Positions 9,926-21,105 of a stretch of 64,000 nt of DNA are shown here, one piece after another. How positions within the stretch are numbered: the stretch's first letter is position 1; each line of letters starts with the position of its first letter. Made by a program: the position numbers and the translations under genes. Where the stretch lies: positions 39,859,717-39,923,716 of the forward strand of contig OZ038389.1 in NCBI GenBank assembly GCA_964036045.1, written 5' to 3'. The notes under the pieces were generated by a model. It did not search any database and was not told where the DNA came from. It was given only the letters and a program-made list of their open reading frames with translations. The stretch is from Eutreptiella sp. 'Long Island Sound 2002'. Lineage: Eukaryota > Euglenozoa > Euglenophyceae > Eutreptiales > Eutreptiaceae.

Positions 9926-12168
9926 ACCTTACCCTTACCTGCCAAAGCGTATGTGTGAGTGTGCTAGTCCTAAGGTCCTGAGAGCAAGCCGCAGAAGAGG
10001 TGTCCTAATTATACCCAAGTCTGCACGCTTGCTAAACCTGGAGGGTTGGCTTATTGATGCCACGGGGTACGCCCCGGGTCTCCCCTCCCCTAAGCGCCCA
10101 ATTTCTGTGCTGGCGCAAAGCCTTTGGGGAATACCCAGCGTACTAATCCAGGTATTGTTTTCCCTACCTATCTGTCTACTACAGGGAGGGGTGGCCAAAA
10201 GCTATGAAGGCATGAAAACGCCGTTTTGCTAAATGGCCAAAACACTGACCTAACCACTGCCACAGCCCACCAACCCTGCTAAAATTGCAGGAAACGGGTG
10301 GGACAGTGACACACGCACTACAGGTCCTACACACCCTACAGTGGCACCATCCTGGTGGGCGAGCACTGGGGCAACTGGCTCAAGCCCCCACTCAGGACTA
10401 CCACTCCTGCACGCACACTCTACTGGGTGTTGCGAAGGCAAAGATGTCGTGGGTCCTAGCGACCCTCCTGTGAAATGACAAGAGAACACAGCGCTGCTAA
10501 GCAACTGTGGCCTAACAGGGGACGCCACAACGCGTTTCCCCTGCTAGGGCTTGGAGGGAAGAGGTGCTCTTGCGTGCACGGCGCAGATGTCGATGGAGTC
10601 GGACTCCCTGCTCTGCCACAGGCAGAGGGGAGTTACTTGTTTGTGTGATATGCGCCCTTGTTTAGCAGGGCATGAAAAAAATGGTATGCTGCTGCACCAA
10701 TCACCCTACCTGCCCACCTGTAAAGCAAAGGCGAATGAAGGGTTGTTTGCGGCGGAGGAACCAAACCACACTCCCCGAATTATACGGTTCTCAGTGTGAC
10801 CTATAATACACTCTCCGCAAAAGCGCTGCAGATCAGCTACCCTGTCAAGCAAGCAAGCTCTAAGGGACTCCTCAGGTTCTCTTAAAGAACGTACCAAGGA
10901 GCCCCTGGGTAGCCTAAACAAGGTTTACCGTGCGCACTTCGCGTGGCCTACCCTTTAATGCGTGTGTGAATGCGCGAGCATGCACGTGTAGCGTGGGCAA
11001 ACCTGCCCATCTCAACCACAATCACGAACTCCACCAGGGGGTGGCCCCACCTGGGCTTACTCACCTTACCTACCGCTGGAGAGAGAGAGCAAGTGAGGGG
11101 CGCACGCGAAGAACGTTGCTATGCACTTGTGTGTATGTCTAATCACCCTGATCTGACCTCTAATCATCTGCAATCTTTCTAATCAATCCCTCTATCGCGT
11201 CCTATCGCTGTTAGCGCTGCTACAAGACTCGTTCATGGAGACACGAGACGAGCAATGTGTATGCGGCATACGAGACGAGCATACCTGTAGTTTATACCTG
11301 ATTCATTGAAGTCTTTTTCGTTGAATTTCGAGTTCTTGAATTTTTGATACTTCTATTAGTGTAGGTGGAATGTGTTTGTTTATTTATTAATGTGTGTCTC
11401 GTCATTTTCAAGACTACGTGAGACATACGTTTATAATTCCATTATTTCTCCATTTTCCGGCGCTTCGCTAGGAGCCGCTCCTGCGCGCCGCCTTTTTATG
11501 CTTATGAATTTCTGGATTTAAAAAATCCAGAGATGACTATAATTTTTATAAAAATGTGCTTCTGGTTCACAATTGGATTCTGCTCAGGTGTGTATTCTTA
11601 GAAAAATTCTAGGCCGTCATTTGACGGATTTTGGTGTCATCGCTTCGTTTTTGCGTGGATTCGTCCATAATTCTCCCATTCCTGCCTCTGCAGATACCCA
11701 CGCGCAGCCTCGCTGAGTAGGCCGTGTTTGGGCCGAAACACAGGTCCCTGGAGAGACTGAGCAGAACGAAGACCCCACCAAGGGGCAATTTAATTTTTTT
11801 GACGACTCCCTTCGCCCTAAGACAGGTCACAGGTCGCCAGCAGGTTTATGAGAACCCATGCGAGTGTGTATATTGTGTCTTGCGTTGGGTTTGTGTCGCG
11901 CTGCGTCTTGGAGGGAGGGATGCACATGCACATGTTTTGGCATGCTCCCAAACTAACCCAACCAAGCCACAGGAGCCCCGGCAGCGCCATGAGCGCTGAG
12001 TCTTCTGTAGGAAATGTTACAAACAGAGCAGCAAAGAAGCGCCAGCCATGGTGAGCGCCCATTTTTCTGTGTGAGGGAAACTATAGGTATTTTAAAGTGG
12101 ATGTGGAAACCAAGGAAAGGCCAAGAAAAATTCCCTTTTTCCTAAAATGCGACAGTGGTTGCCGGCAC
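9926..12168 (+). other. Gypsy-A 3' noncoding region
   Basis: No convincing gene. The part from about 10,080 to 11,000 has a diverged, inverted counterpart at about 25,140-26,000 in the 3' region of gypsy-C (for example GCGCCCAATTTCTGTG and a shared stretch around 10,915/25,160), which again marks A and C as relatives. The rest is AT-richer and shows nothing I can name. Confidence 0.6.
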
Positions 12169-12171
12169 AGC

Positions 12172-12181
12172 ACAAGGGGGG
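12172..12181 (+). promoter_or_regulatory. Polypurine tract of gypsy-A
   Basis: ACAAGGGGGG abuts the 3' LTR start. It is the expected plus-strand primer site. Gypsy-C has the matching purine run CCAGGGGGG at the same position on its own strand. Confidence 0.8.
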
Positions 12182-12967
12182 AGTAAGAAAAGGTGCTTTT
12201 CCATTGCTTTGAAGCATACTCTAGTTGTATTAGGGATGCACTGAGCATCCAGGCATTTTTATCTTAGTATTGGTCCAACCAAAAGTGGTGATAACACATT
12301 TTGACCTATGGAACCAAACACCCAATCAGGATATGGAGTGGACCCCTTAATCCCCTTTCAATGTGAGGCAAATCATCTTTTCCTGAGTTGACTGAGAACT
12401 GACATATCCAAGGCAGAGCCCATGAATTTATCTATGTTTTTCCATGAATACTTATCTGCCCTAGTGGTATGCACCCCAGGGGGCTGGGCACCTCTTTTTG
12501 AGAGGTCCTGGGTTCAATTCCTGGTCAGCCTAGCTAAGTAGGAAGATCCCATGTGACATGGCAGTGACCTCATCGCCACATGCCCTGCCACCTCAGCACA
12601 TATGGGACCCAAAACAAAGAGTGCACATCTCCTGAGATGGCACTATGGCGAGGGAGTGACCATGGGGCAGTTTTCCAACTCTTTTCCAAAAGAATTTAGC
12701 TATCTTTGTGAATATGCATTCCGATTTGACCTGAGTTGCAGTTTCTGTGAATATCCAATCATCTTTCACTGTTTACACTGCAGCCCTTCATGCTTTGATC
12801 CTGATTATCTTCTCCTTGCACACTTCTGGCTTGGTTTATCCTGGATTGACTCTATTTCTGCAAACAAAAGGTTTTCATCTTCCAAAACAAGCAGCAGGAA
12901 ACCCTACACCTACAGCAAGCAGCAGGAGAAGCAAAAACACAGTGCTGAAACCACTATAAACTTTTCT
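12182..12967 (+). repeat. 3' LTR of gypsy-A
   Basis: 786 bp, the same length as the 5' LTR, with AG...CT ends, followed by the GTAGT duplication at 12968-12972. Open frames inside it (for example 12602-13012) run across the LTR border into DIRS sequence and are not genes. Confidence 0.95.
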
Positions 12968-13458
12968 GTAGTCCGCCGGCATGATCGCCCCGGGTACATA
13001 CGAAAGGTGTAACGAAGTCCCCCCCTTTGCCAGAGCATACATTTTTTGTCGGACACACCGACGCTGCTCCCGCAACCCAATTCCCACTTTCCCCGTTCTC
13101 AGTCCCCAGAGCACCCCTTGGTTGTCCAGATGCAGCGTAGCCCACGGGAGTTTTTGCCCCACCACCGTTTTCACGGCTGCCGCCGCCCCCCGAAATTCCA
13201 GCACTTGCTGGTTCTGCAGCGGCACACGCAGGGAGTGGTGTGCTCCCGCCGATGAACACATACCCAGCCTGCCACTGTTCCCGTCCCGAGCCGCGTCGGA
13301 ATACACCTGCGGGCACAGCCCCTTTGGGGGCGGGGGGGGTGACGCAGGCGGCCACAAGCCCCTTCCCGCAAACCACAACGCACCCGACAGCGACCGCAGA
13401 AGTTTCATGGGCGGGCGCGGCATCCATTTTTCGCCCCACTGCACGTGCGCAATGGGCC
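12968..13458 (-). pseudogene. DIRS-like copy 1, RNase H middle segment
   Basis: Minus-strand RNase H sequence caught between gypsy-A and gypsy-B. It carries VYSDAARDG (first catalytic Asp), the Glu in QQVLEFRG, LHLDNQGV (Asp) and SYVPGAIMPADY (last Asp). It matches copy 2 at about 61210-61700. Both ends are LTR insertion points, so the gene is split into three distant parts. Confidence 0.88.
13455..13458. other. Target-site duplication of gypsy-B (left copy)
   Basis: GGCC at 13455-13458 and again at 50430-50433. Joining the flanks with one GGCC recreates the uninterrupted site of DIRS copy 2 near 61698. Four bases is short for a Ty3/gypsy element, where five is common. Confidence 0.85.
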
Positions 13459-16406
13459 TGAAGCGGTACCCAGAACCTACGGCCCATGGCCCGGAGGCCT
13501 GTGAGCTGTCACACCCGTGCGGAAGCCGTTGACACCGGCTGTCAGCAGGACATCCCTGTTCTCTAATCCGCGGGATCTGGAATCCGATCCTTAACCATTG
13601 AATCAAGGTAGAATTACCATAACTTTATTGTCTTAGGCGACTTTCGGTCGGAAATCGGTGAAATACCCGATTTCTACCGCGATTTCTAATTGTCGGAAAG
13701 ACGCCGCAGTCGCGCCGCCTGTCGTCGCCTGTTCCGTGGACTGCATTAGATTATTCTGTAACACGATTTCTCTTGAAGTTAAGACTGAAACAGTCTTCGA
13801 GTGATCCGCAATTTTTATCCTTGATATAACGGATCGCGTCCCAGATTTTTCCCAGAAAATCTGGGCGACCGAGGGCGCTTCGAACCCCCGAGTGAAATAA
13901 CAAGGGTTACGAGCGTTCAAGCGCCCAAGGACGAACTAACGTGCCTCATAGGCACTGTGTATGAGGTTTTGCCCCCCATAGGCATAGGACGAGGCCAAAG
14001 GATCCCAACTCAATAGGCCCAAAGGGTTATTTAGTTTGAGTGTTCTCCAAGAAGTGCGCTTTTTCACGTACTTGGCGTCCAAGTGCGTGTAGAAGTATGT
14101 TGAGTTGGCGTTTGTCCCACCCTTGCTTGCCTCTACATCCGGGGCATATCACTTGTCTTCCCCGCATAGTGCATATATGATCTCCATATATATATTGGCA
14201 ATATATTTTGCGTGCATGCTAAAATTCGGCTTTCCGAAAAGGAGGTCAATTTTCGACCAAAGCGCTTGCATGCGTGTGAAGGGACCAAAGTTACATTAGA
14301 ATATAGGCATACTTTGATTCTAGGCCACTAGGTTGGGTGTAGAAGGCGTGGGTAGGGTTGTATGCCATTTTTGGTGTCATATCACGTGCCCATTTGGCGG
14401 GCGCACCATTGCAAGACTAACCCGCCAATGGACCCCATATCGCACGAGGCCCTTAGTTGTACTCCCAACCAACACTCGCAAGCTTAACCTTCGTGAAGGG
14501 ACGCTTGTGGAGCGCTCCCGAAGCGATGCGTTGCGAGCAAGGTGTGTTTTTTGCAATATTCCATTTTTGCATGTGCCCACTTGGGAGGCAGCACGCGCGA
14601 CTCTCCAAAGCGCCCCAAGTCTAGCACATAGGTGGAATCAGAGGTCATTGGTGTCAGGTTATTGTGTTTAGAAGGATTGGTCGATTACTCAATCCAAGCC
14701 GAAGATATTATAATATCTTTGTGCGCCTTTCAAGGCATTTTTGGGTGTTTTTTCGCCAATATTGCTGTTTTTTGCCCGTCATGATGTCAAGTGGCGACCG
14801 TGTATCTCAACGTTGCGCTCAATTGACATCATAACCGAAGTATGTTATGGGGGTAAATACTTCGGTGCCCAACATATCTTGGACCCGGCGAATAACTCCT
14901 CTTGGGCTTGGCATACCGTGGCCGCCATGTTGGCGATTTGGGACTATCCCAAATCATGGGCTCACTTGGCGACCCTGCCATTCCCAATACCGGAGGAGTT
15001 CGGCGACGCCCAAAAGATATGTTGGACGCATATGACTTGATACCAATCCTATGGCACACTCCGGTCCAAGTCGGGCATGTGCCTCATTTGCCCCAACCAT
15101 GAGTGTGCGCATTTTTGGCCATTTTGAGCAATTTTCCATATTTTCTGCCCGCCGTGCACCATGTTCAGCACCCTCGTGCACGCCGGACTCATGGACCAAT
15201 GGACCATATATGACATGGGTGTTATGGACATTGGTCCCCATGGTTCACACACCACGTGGGCAAAGCGGAGCAACCTTCGTTAGGGTGCTAGCCCAAAGTG
15301 AGTGTGGACAATTTTGCCATTTTGGTATTTGTGGACCCGATTGGGATTGTCTTCACGCTGAGTGGCATGGAGATCTTTGAGAGCCAAGGGCATGGGAGTC
15401 TCAGTTGGACTCCTGGTGGATCGCGTATGGAATGGCGGATCCGATCTCCAGGCCAGCGTGGAGATGTACTATTGGGAGCACCCCCGAATTTTGGCTCATT
15501 TCGAGCAGCCAAAATGACCCCCTTTTGGGACCCCAATTTCACCCCCCCGTGTGGTGAATTGGCGGCCCCATATCTCTATTCCCACAGGGAGCCTGGACCC
15601 AATTTCAAGTTGTACAGTCAAATAGAAGTCCTAGGTCCTGCCTCCTATCCTGTGAGCCATTGGCCTTGCCCTGGCCGGGCGAGCCACGCGTGGGAATGAG
15701 GCCATTTTTGATGATTTTGGCATCATCACCCCACTTGACGAACCCGTGGTGCCCTGATGCCGGGACCTCGGAGGGAACCAGGCAAGGTGAGGGCTCCAGA
15801 GAGTTCATATTCAGAGTGCATAGGGTCAGTTGCCTCGTCCCTACCTCTGACGGGTCCAGACGAGGGGTCAATTTTGGGGATTTTTGAGCTAATATCAGTT
15901 CCGGCTGAAACAGCCCATTTTCAGCTACCAACTCCTAGGGGATAATGGCGGGGCCATATCTCTGACTCAGAAGGGAGTTGGGACCTGCCGTTAGAGGAGC
16001 ATGGGGAGCCACTGTTGGTTGGCCTTGGAGTTCCTTGGTTTCGAGGAACTCGCCTGTGGCCCGGCGGGACAGCCCCCCCTATTGGCAGGGTTTCAGGGTC
16101 CGGACTGAGCAGGGCATGGGTTGTGTTTGAGCCCCCGCCCCCACCAGCCAATGAGAGGGTCGGACCTGGGATTGGGATACGAGTTGGGACCGAGTGTCCA
16201 TTGTCCTGTGATGCCCTTACCCCAGTCCAGTCTTAACCCCATGTGTACATATCCTGATGTGTTGCAGAGTGGCAAGGATCCTGAAACGCTTTGTCACATG
16301 ACACGAGCGCAATGATGCCCCTGTGAGCGTAGTGCTTTGCCTGCCTGCTCACTTGTGCGTGTCCACCGCAGCGTCCCGTGGCCAGGCCCCCCACGGGAAC
16401 GCGTCA
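13459..16406 (+). repeat. 5' LTR of gypsy-B (2.95 kb)
   Basis: Collinear with 47458-50429. It starts TGAAGCGGTACCC and ends AACGCGTCA. A TATATATATT stretch near 14180-14195 is a possible promoter element. The 3' LTR has about 26 extra bases near 50263. Many small open frames occur (for example 15051-15380), but they are shared by both LTRs simply as repeat copies and carry no motif. Confidence 0.93.
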
Positions 16407-16740
16407 AAAGCGTTTCACCGCCGCGGGGTTACCCATCCCTCGCGTGCCACTCGGGGCCACCAACCCCGAGCAGCGCGGCGCAGCAGCTCGCAGCTCGCAG
16501 CTCGCAGCGCAGCGCAGCGGCTCGCAGCGCCGCCTAGCGACAGCGCCGAGTTCGTGAAGGAAGTGCAGGGACCGAAACTCCGTCATCAACGAGTTCCCTC
16601 GGCCAACCAGCAAGGCCGCACTCCCAGCTACAGCAACTACTTCAACAACCACCGGCCGACCAGCACCGGCCGCACTCCCAGTCCAGTGCTACATCACCCA
16701 CCTCAACAACCACCCCAGGACCACTCCATCGAGAGCACCG
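16407..16740 (+). other. Gypsy-B leader between LTR and gag
   Basis: It begins AAAGCGTTTCACCGCCG directly after the LTR. I cannot match this to a tRNA 3' end, so the primer is unknown. A short array of CTCGCAG-type repeats lies at about 16485-16535 and a degenerate duplication of CGGCCGCACTCCCAG-like sequence at about 16610-16680. Confidence 0.5.
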
Positions 16741-19700
16741 ATGGTGAACTGGGACGAGGCGGGCAAGACGTGGCCGCAGCCCCACCCCCATGCGGCGCGC
16801 CTACTGCGTGGGTTGCTGTGGGGGCAGCACTACCGCCACAGCAATCCCCAGTGCGAAGGCGGCATGCCCGGGAGCTTCGAGCTCCGTGAGGACATGGGCG
16901 AGGACCGCCTGCGGGCAGTGGAGGAATGGCTGCGGGCGGAAGGGTATGCGTACCGCTTCCGCCGCAAGCGCTGGAGGGTCTGGACCCGCCCAGACAGGCC
17001 CGGCGAAGGGCTGCGCCCCGACGGGATTGAGGAGGACGAGAAGCCCAACGAGTACCCGTCGGGTGCCACGATCAATGTCTCCATGTGGGACATGATCGAG
17101 AAGGAGTTCCGGGAGCTGGGGAACGAGCACAGGCTGCAGGGGAGCAGCAGCGCGCCTCCTGGGAAGGAGAAGCGTTCCGCCGGGGACAGGAGGCGGGACA
17201 GGAAGTGGCGGGAGTACCAGGAGTCCCTGGCTGCCGAAGCCGCCCAAGGCGCCAGGGGCGGAACCCCATCCCACAGCCCCCAACGGGCCGGTGGAGGTCA
17301 CCACCCCGGCCACACCACCCTTGGCGACTTCCTGGAGGTCGCCAAGCAGGCCAAGGCCAAGCCCCGTCCGCTGCTCCTGAGGAAGTCAGGCCCCAGCAGC
17401 GACGTAGAGTCGGCCCACCGCGGGAGGATGCCGGCCGACCAGGCCAGCTCCAGCGGCAGCGTCGCTCCCGACCAAAGGGATGTGGCGCGCGCCTGTGAGC
17501 GCGCCTGTGGGGTGCCCTGCAACCTTCGGGTTGCCCGGCAACGGGCCGCGCAGCACAACGCTGCCATGGAGGGCGCCGTCGGCATCACCCAGCAGGAGGC
17601 TGCGGAGTGGGTGCATGGCATGGCCATCCGTGCCTCAGCCGTGGCGGCCATTGCGGCCGGACTCACAGCCGCAGCCGCCCATGAGGCAGCGACTGCCCAG
17701 GTCAAGGGTGAGGTGGCGGCAGCCGACGAGGAGGCCCGCCTGACCCAGGAGGCCATTGCCTGCAAGGAGGCCGAGGTGAAGGCGCTGGAAGAGGCGCTTG
17801 CCCAAGAGAGGGCAAAGAAGGAGGCGGAGGAAAGGGCCCACGCCGAGGCAACGGCTAAGGCCCAGGCGGACGCCGCCAGGAAGGACGCCATCGAGGCCGC
17901 GCGACGGAAGGTCGCTGAGGAGAGGGCCAAGACGGAGGCGGAGCTGGCGGCGTTGGAAGCGGAGAAGGCTCGGCTGCAGCAGGCCCGGGAAGCCGAGGCG
18001 GCTCGTGCCCGAGAGGAAGTCGAAGGGCGAGCTGCCGCAGCCACAGCCGCCGCAATGGAGGAGGCGGAGGCCAAGCTCCGCCGCGAGACTCCCCCGGGAG
18101 GATCCCGAGTGGAGACCCTTCGAAAGCTTTTCGAAGGGGACGCCTCCTCCAAGATGACGCGGGACGAGGTCGACACAGGCAGCAGGGGGAGCAGTGGCTT
18201 CACCGCCTACCAACGGAGGAAGGGTAAGGGGAAGACCCCCGAGAGGCCACGGAGGCCAGCGGGCGGACACCCCCACGACAGTGACCCCTTCTTCACCGCC
18301 ACCGACGGGGATGAGCGAGGCCGCCGACATCGCCGAGGAGTGGCTGGCGGAGGAGGCGGAGACGTCCCCATGGAGCCGGAAGGTGAGGATGATGATCCCC
18401 CTCCTCCCTACCGGAGCTCAGAGTTTTCCGAGACAGAGACGCCTAGGTGGGGCGACATGGACGAGGATGACGATATGGACTTCGACTACACGAAGAAACC
18501 CCCATCCTCGGACCCACCGAGGCGACCTGGCGGAGACCCACCAGGACCCCCTGGCAAAGGACCATCAGGACCCCCTGGAGGACGCCCACCAAGTGGACCC
18601 CCTGGAGGCGGACCACCGGGCGGGGGAGGACCCCCTGGACCGGGCAGACCCGGCAGAGGCCCTCCTGGAGGACCCCCTGGGGACCCCGACGACCCACCAG
18701 GGGACGGCGACCCGGATGCCACCCGGCGGTGGATTGTCTACCTCCGCAGGAGGGTCCAGTCCCTCGAGCGCGACGTAGACACGGGCAAGGGCGAGGTGAC
18801 TCGCATCGCCAGGGTCGCCGCGCGCGCTCAGAGAGAGCTGGACATCGCCAAGATCGAGATGGTCAAGAGCGCCAACGTCGCCACCGCCACCCAGAGGCAG
18901 CTGGACATCGCCAGAGCCGAGACCAGGCAGCTGAACAAGGTCATCAGCGGCCTGCAGCAGAGGCTGGACGCGCTGGAAGCCCGTGGGAGCGTCGGCAGCG
19001 ACCACCCAGCCCTGCAGTCTGGCTCGTCAGACGACGGCTGGGGACCCAGACCAGGTCCAGGCAGACCCCACGCCCCCGGCAGAGCCCCCAGAAGTCTCCC
19101 CAGCGCCAGTGCCCCCTCTCTCACCGCCCCCTCTCACCACAGCGCGGGCCGCCGCAACGAGCGCGTGCCGCCCGGCAGTGGCAGTGAGGAGTGGCGTGAT
19201 GAGTGGCTCAAGGCGGACTACAACAACCGCCGTGCCCCACCGCGGACGCTGGTACGCCCCCGACGCCCCGCACCAGCCCCGGAGCCAATCCCAATGGCTG
19301 GCGGACGTTATGGTGGACTCAGGGATGAGGTCCCTGGAGGAGACGTGGAGTGGGACGTCGGCGGAGGTGAGGACCTGGACCTGGACCTGGAGGAGTTCGA
19401 CATCTCCCCGCCGCGTGATGTACGACGGGAGGCCGCTGAACGCAGCCGCCGGCGCCGTGATGAGGAGGCATACATGGAAGGTGTACGGCATGAACATCTA
19501 GGTTCAGCGTACATGGAGGAACCGCGGCGTAGCCACAGGGATTCCGGGGAGGAGATGGAAGTGGCAGCCGTGGGAGTCCGTGGGAGAGGCCGATGGGAAC
19601 CTCGGTCAACCTCGCGGCCGGCGTTCATGGTCTCTAAGGCCGCGGATGCCGCCGTCCGGGAAGACTTGAAGGACATCAAGCCCCCCATGTACGATGGCAA

Positions 19701-21102
19701 CCCCCTCAACCTCGACCGCTTCCTGGAGAAGCTGCACGATTGGGGGGTGCCCGTCACTGAGGACATGGATCCCGCAGATGCGGAGAAATATGTCTTCAGA
19801 CAATTCAGGTACCGCCTGCCGGAAGTGCTCCAAGAGCTATACTTCGTGGCGACCAAGGAGGGGAAAATCAAGACCCTCAAGGAAGCCAAGAAGTGGCTCA
19901 ACGAGCAGGAGCGGGTGGACGCTCCGCAGGTGGCTGCCAAGCGGTGGAAGTCCATCAAGCTGGAGCATGATGGTCGGAAGATCCGCCTACGGAATTGGCG
20001 GGACTTCCGAGGGCAATACACCCTCTTCCGCCGCAACGTGGAGGATTGGAATGAGGGTGAAAAGCAGGCTCGCCTGCTCTCCATGCTGCCGGAAGCATGG
20101 ATCAAGAGGGTCGCCAAGGAGGAATCCAAGAGGGCCAAGTCCAACCACACGGTCAAGATGATGCTCCCCAAAGAGTATCATACGAACGTGGTGGCTTGGA
20201 CGAGGAAGAACGTGGCCCGGGATGTCAAACGGCACTCCCTGCGGAACGCTCTCCTCATCACCGTCTCGGGCGATCGCGAGAAGACCGCGATGTGGCGCCT
20301 TGACGAGTGTGACATGAGCGGCCAGACCATCCGTCTGCAGGCCATCCCGGCGCGGATGAGATGCGACGAGATCCTGGAGTGGGTTGGAGAGGAGGTGCTC
20401 AAGGAGTACCGGAACCTCCACCACACCCGCGGGTTGAGGCCCGGCGACCGCGACGTCAACTACGTTGGCGAGGGGCCTGGCGGGGAAGCTGCCATGGACC
20501 CAGCGGGAGCCGATGGCGATGAAGCTCTCGTCGACGATGACGACGACGATGAGCCCGCCGAGATGGCCGTTTGTGCCTTCGTGGCCCACAACGGCGCGGG
20601 GAGCAACCGGGGAAGCTGGAAGCCCCTGCAGCCGGGTTGGAAGAAGAAGGAGAAGAGGGACCCCCGCCGCATTGGCGACCCTCCGCTGTCCTTTGGGAAG
20701 TTCATACGAGCTCACCCGCAGGGCTGTTTCGTGTGTTATGGGAGGAAGAAAGGCTTCAACCATGACCACCGAACATGCCCCACCCACCAGGCCGACACGG
20801 AGGCCTACAAGAAGGCGCACGGGTTGAAGAAGCGTGCACCTGCGGGTATCCGGGAGGCCAAAGTGGAGGTGGACAAGGACGAGCTCTCCAAGCTGATGTC
20901 GGTGGGGACCGAGTTGGCCAAGGAGATCCAGGAGATCAAGAGGAACTGGGTCCCCAGGTCGGACAACAAGAACAAGGCGAACAAAGAGAACGGCCAGAAC
21001 AAGGACAAGGACAAGAAGCCTAGGAATAGGGGAAGGAAGAAGGGTGTCAACGAGGTTGAAGCGGAGGAGAATACCCCTACTTCCACAACCGACGCCCCCT
21101 AG
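16741..21102 (+). CDS. gag: Gypsy-B Gag, giant form (1453 residues)
   Basis: Much longer than usual Gag proteins. Visible regions: a unique N-terminal domain (1-110) rich in Trp and Arg; a long Ala/Glu/Lys/Arg coiled coil at about 300-450; an acidic segment; a collagen-like PPG/GPP stretch at about 594-657; a second heptad-rich coiled coil at about 664-755; a disordered Pro/Arg segment; a capsid-like helical domain at about 960-1155; an acidic run; and a nucleocapsid finger near 1328-1345 reading CFVC ... HDHRTC. The C-terminus is Lys/Asn-rich. The ATG at 16741 follows a 334-base leader. The frame ends TAG-CGG and pol continues in the same frame. The capsid and zinc finger place it as Gag; the coiled-coil and collagen-like extension is unexplained. 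Confidence 0.85.
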   Translation: MVNWDEAGKTWPQPHPHAARLLRGLLWGQHYRHSNPQCEGGMPGSFELREDMGEDRLRAVEEWLRAEGYAYRFRRKRWRVWTRPDRPGEGLRPDGIEEDEKPNEYPSGATINVSMWDMIEKEFRELGNEHRLQGSSSAPPGKEKRSAGDRRRDRKWREYQESLAAEAAQGARGGTPSHSPQRAGGGHHPGHTTLGDFLEVAKQAKAKPRPLLLRKSGPSSDVESAHRGRMPADQASSSGSVAPDQRDVARACERACGVPCNLRVARQRAAQHNAAMEGAVGITQQEAAEWVHGMAIRASAVAAIAAGLTAAAAHEAATAQVKGEVAAADEEARLTQEAIACKEAEVKALEEALAQERAKKEAEERAHAEATAKAQADAARKDAIEAARRKVAEERAKTEAELAALEAEKARLQQAREAEAARAREEVEGRAAAATAAAMEEAEAKLRRETPPGGSRVETLRKLFEGDASSKMTRDEVDTGSRGSSGFTAYQRRKGKGKTPERPRRPAGGHPHDSDPFFTATDGDERGRRHRRGVAGGGGGDVPMEPEGEDDDPPPPYRSSEFSETETPRWGDMDEDDDMDFDYTKKPPSSDPPRRPGGDPPGPPGKGPSGPPGGRPPSGPPGGGPPGGGGPPGPGRPGRGPPGGPPGDPDDPPGDGDPDATRRWIVYLRRRVQSLERDVDTGKGEVTRIARVAARAQRELDIAKIEMVKSANVATATQRQLDIARAETRQLNKVISGLQQRLDALEARGSVGSDHPALQSGSSDDGWGPRPGPGRPHAPGRAPRSLPSASAPSLTAPSHHSAGRRNERVPPGSGSEEWRDEWLKADYNNRRAPPRTLVRPRRPAPAPEPIPMAGGRYGGLRDEVPGGDVEWDVGGGEDLDLDLEEFDISPPRDVRREAAERSRRRRDEEAYMEGVRHEHLGSAYMEEPRRSHRDSGEEMEVAAVGVRGRGRWEPRSTSRPAFMVSKAADAAVREDLKDIKPPMYDGNPLNLDRFLEKLHDWGVPVTEDMDPADAEKYVFRQFRYRLPEVLQELYFVATKEGKIKTLKEAKKWLNEQERVDAPQVAAKRWKSIKLEHDGRKIRLRNWRDFRGQYTLFRRNVEDWNEGEKQARLLSMLPEAWIKRVAKEESKRAKSNHTVKMMLPKEYHTNVVAWTRKNVARDVKRHSLRNALLITVSGDREKTAMWRLDECDMSGQTIRLQAIPARMRCDEILEWVGEEVLKEYRNLHHTRGLRPGDRDVNYVGEGPGGEAAMDPAGADGDEALVDDDDDDEPAEMAVCAFVAHNGAGSNRGSWKPLQPGWKKKEKRDPRRIGDPPLSFGKFIRAHPQGCFVCYGRKKGFNHDHRTCPTHQADTEAYKKAHGLKKRAPAGIREAKVEVDKDELSKLMSVGTELAKEIQEIKRNWVPRSDNKNKANKENGQNKDKDKKPRNRGRKKGVNEVEAEENTPTSTTDAP

Positions 21103-21105
21103 CGG
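21100..21105 (+). promoter_or_regulatory. Candidate readthrough signal TAG-CGG between gag and pol
   Basis: The Gag stop TAG is followed by CGG and the Pol frame lies in phase with Gag (first pol Met at 21154). This parallels TGA-CGG in gypsy-A, a different family, which argues against coincidence. Confidence 0.5.

Larger units (their letters stand above)
1627..12967 (+). mobile_element. Gypsy-A: full-length chromodomain Ty3/gypsy LTR retrotransposon
   Basis: An 11,341-bp element with two 786-bp LTRs, an initiator-Met-type primer binding site, gag, protease, RT, RNase H, integrase with C-terminal chromodomain, a 2.2-kb 3' region, a polypurine tract and a 5-bp GTAGT target duplication. LTR ends are AG...CT rather than TG...CA. 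By my manual count the LTRs differ at 10 of 786 positions. Pol has two frameshifts (near 7331 and 8545), so the copy is inactive. It lies within the RNase H gene of the DIRS-like element, in the opposite orientation. Confidence 0.95.

Noticed and set aside
13459-16406. Small proteins encoded in the gypsy-B LTRs (for example 15051-15380 and 49048-49377)
   Set aside because: Present in both LTRs only because LTRs are copies; no motif.
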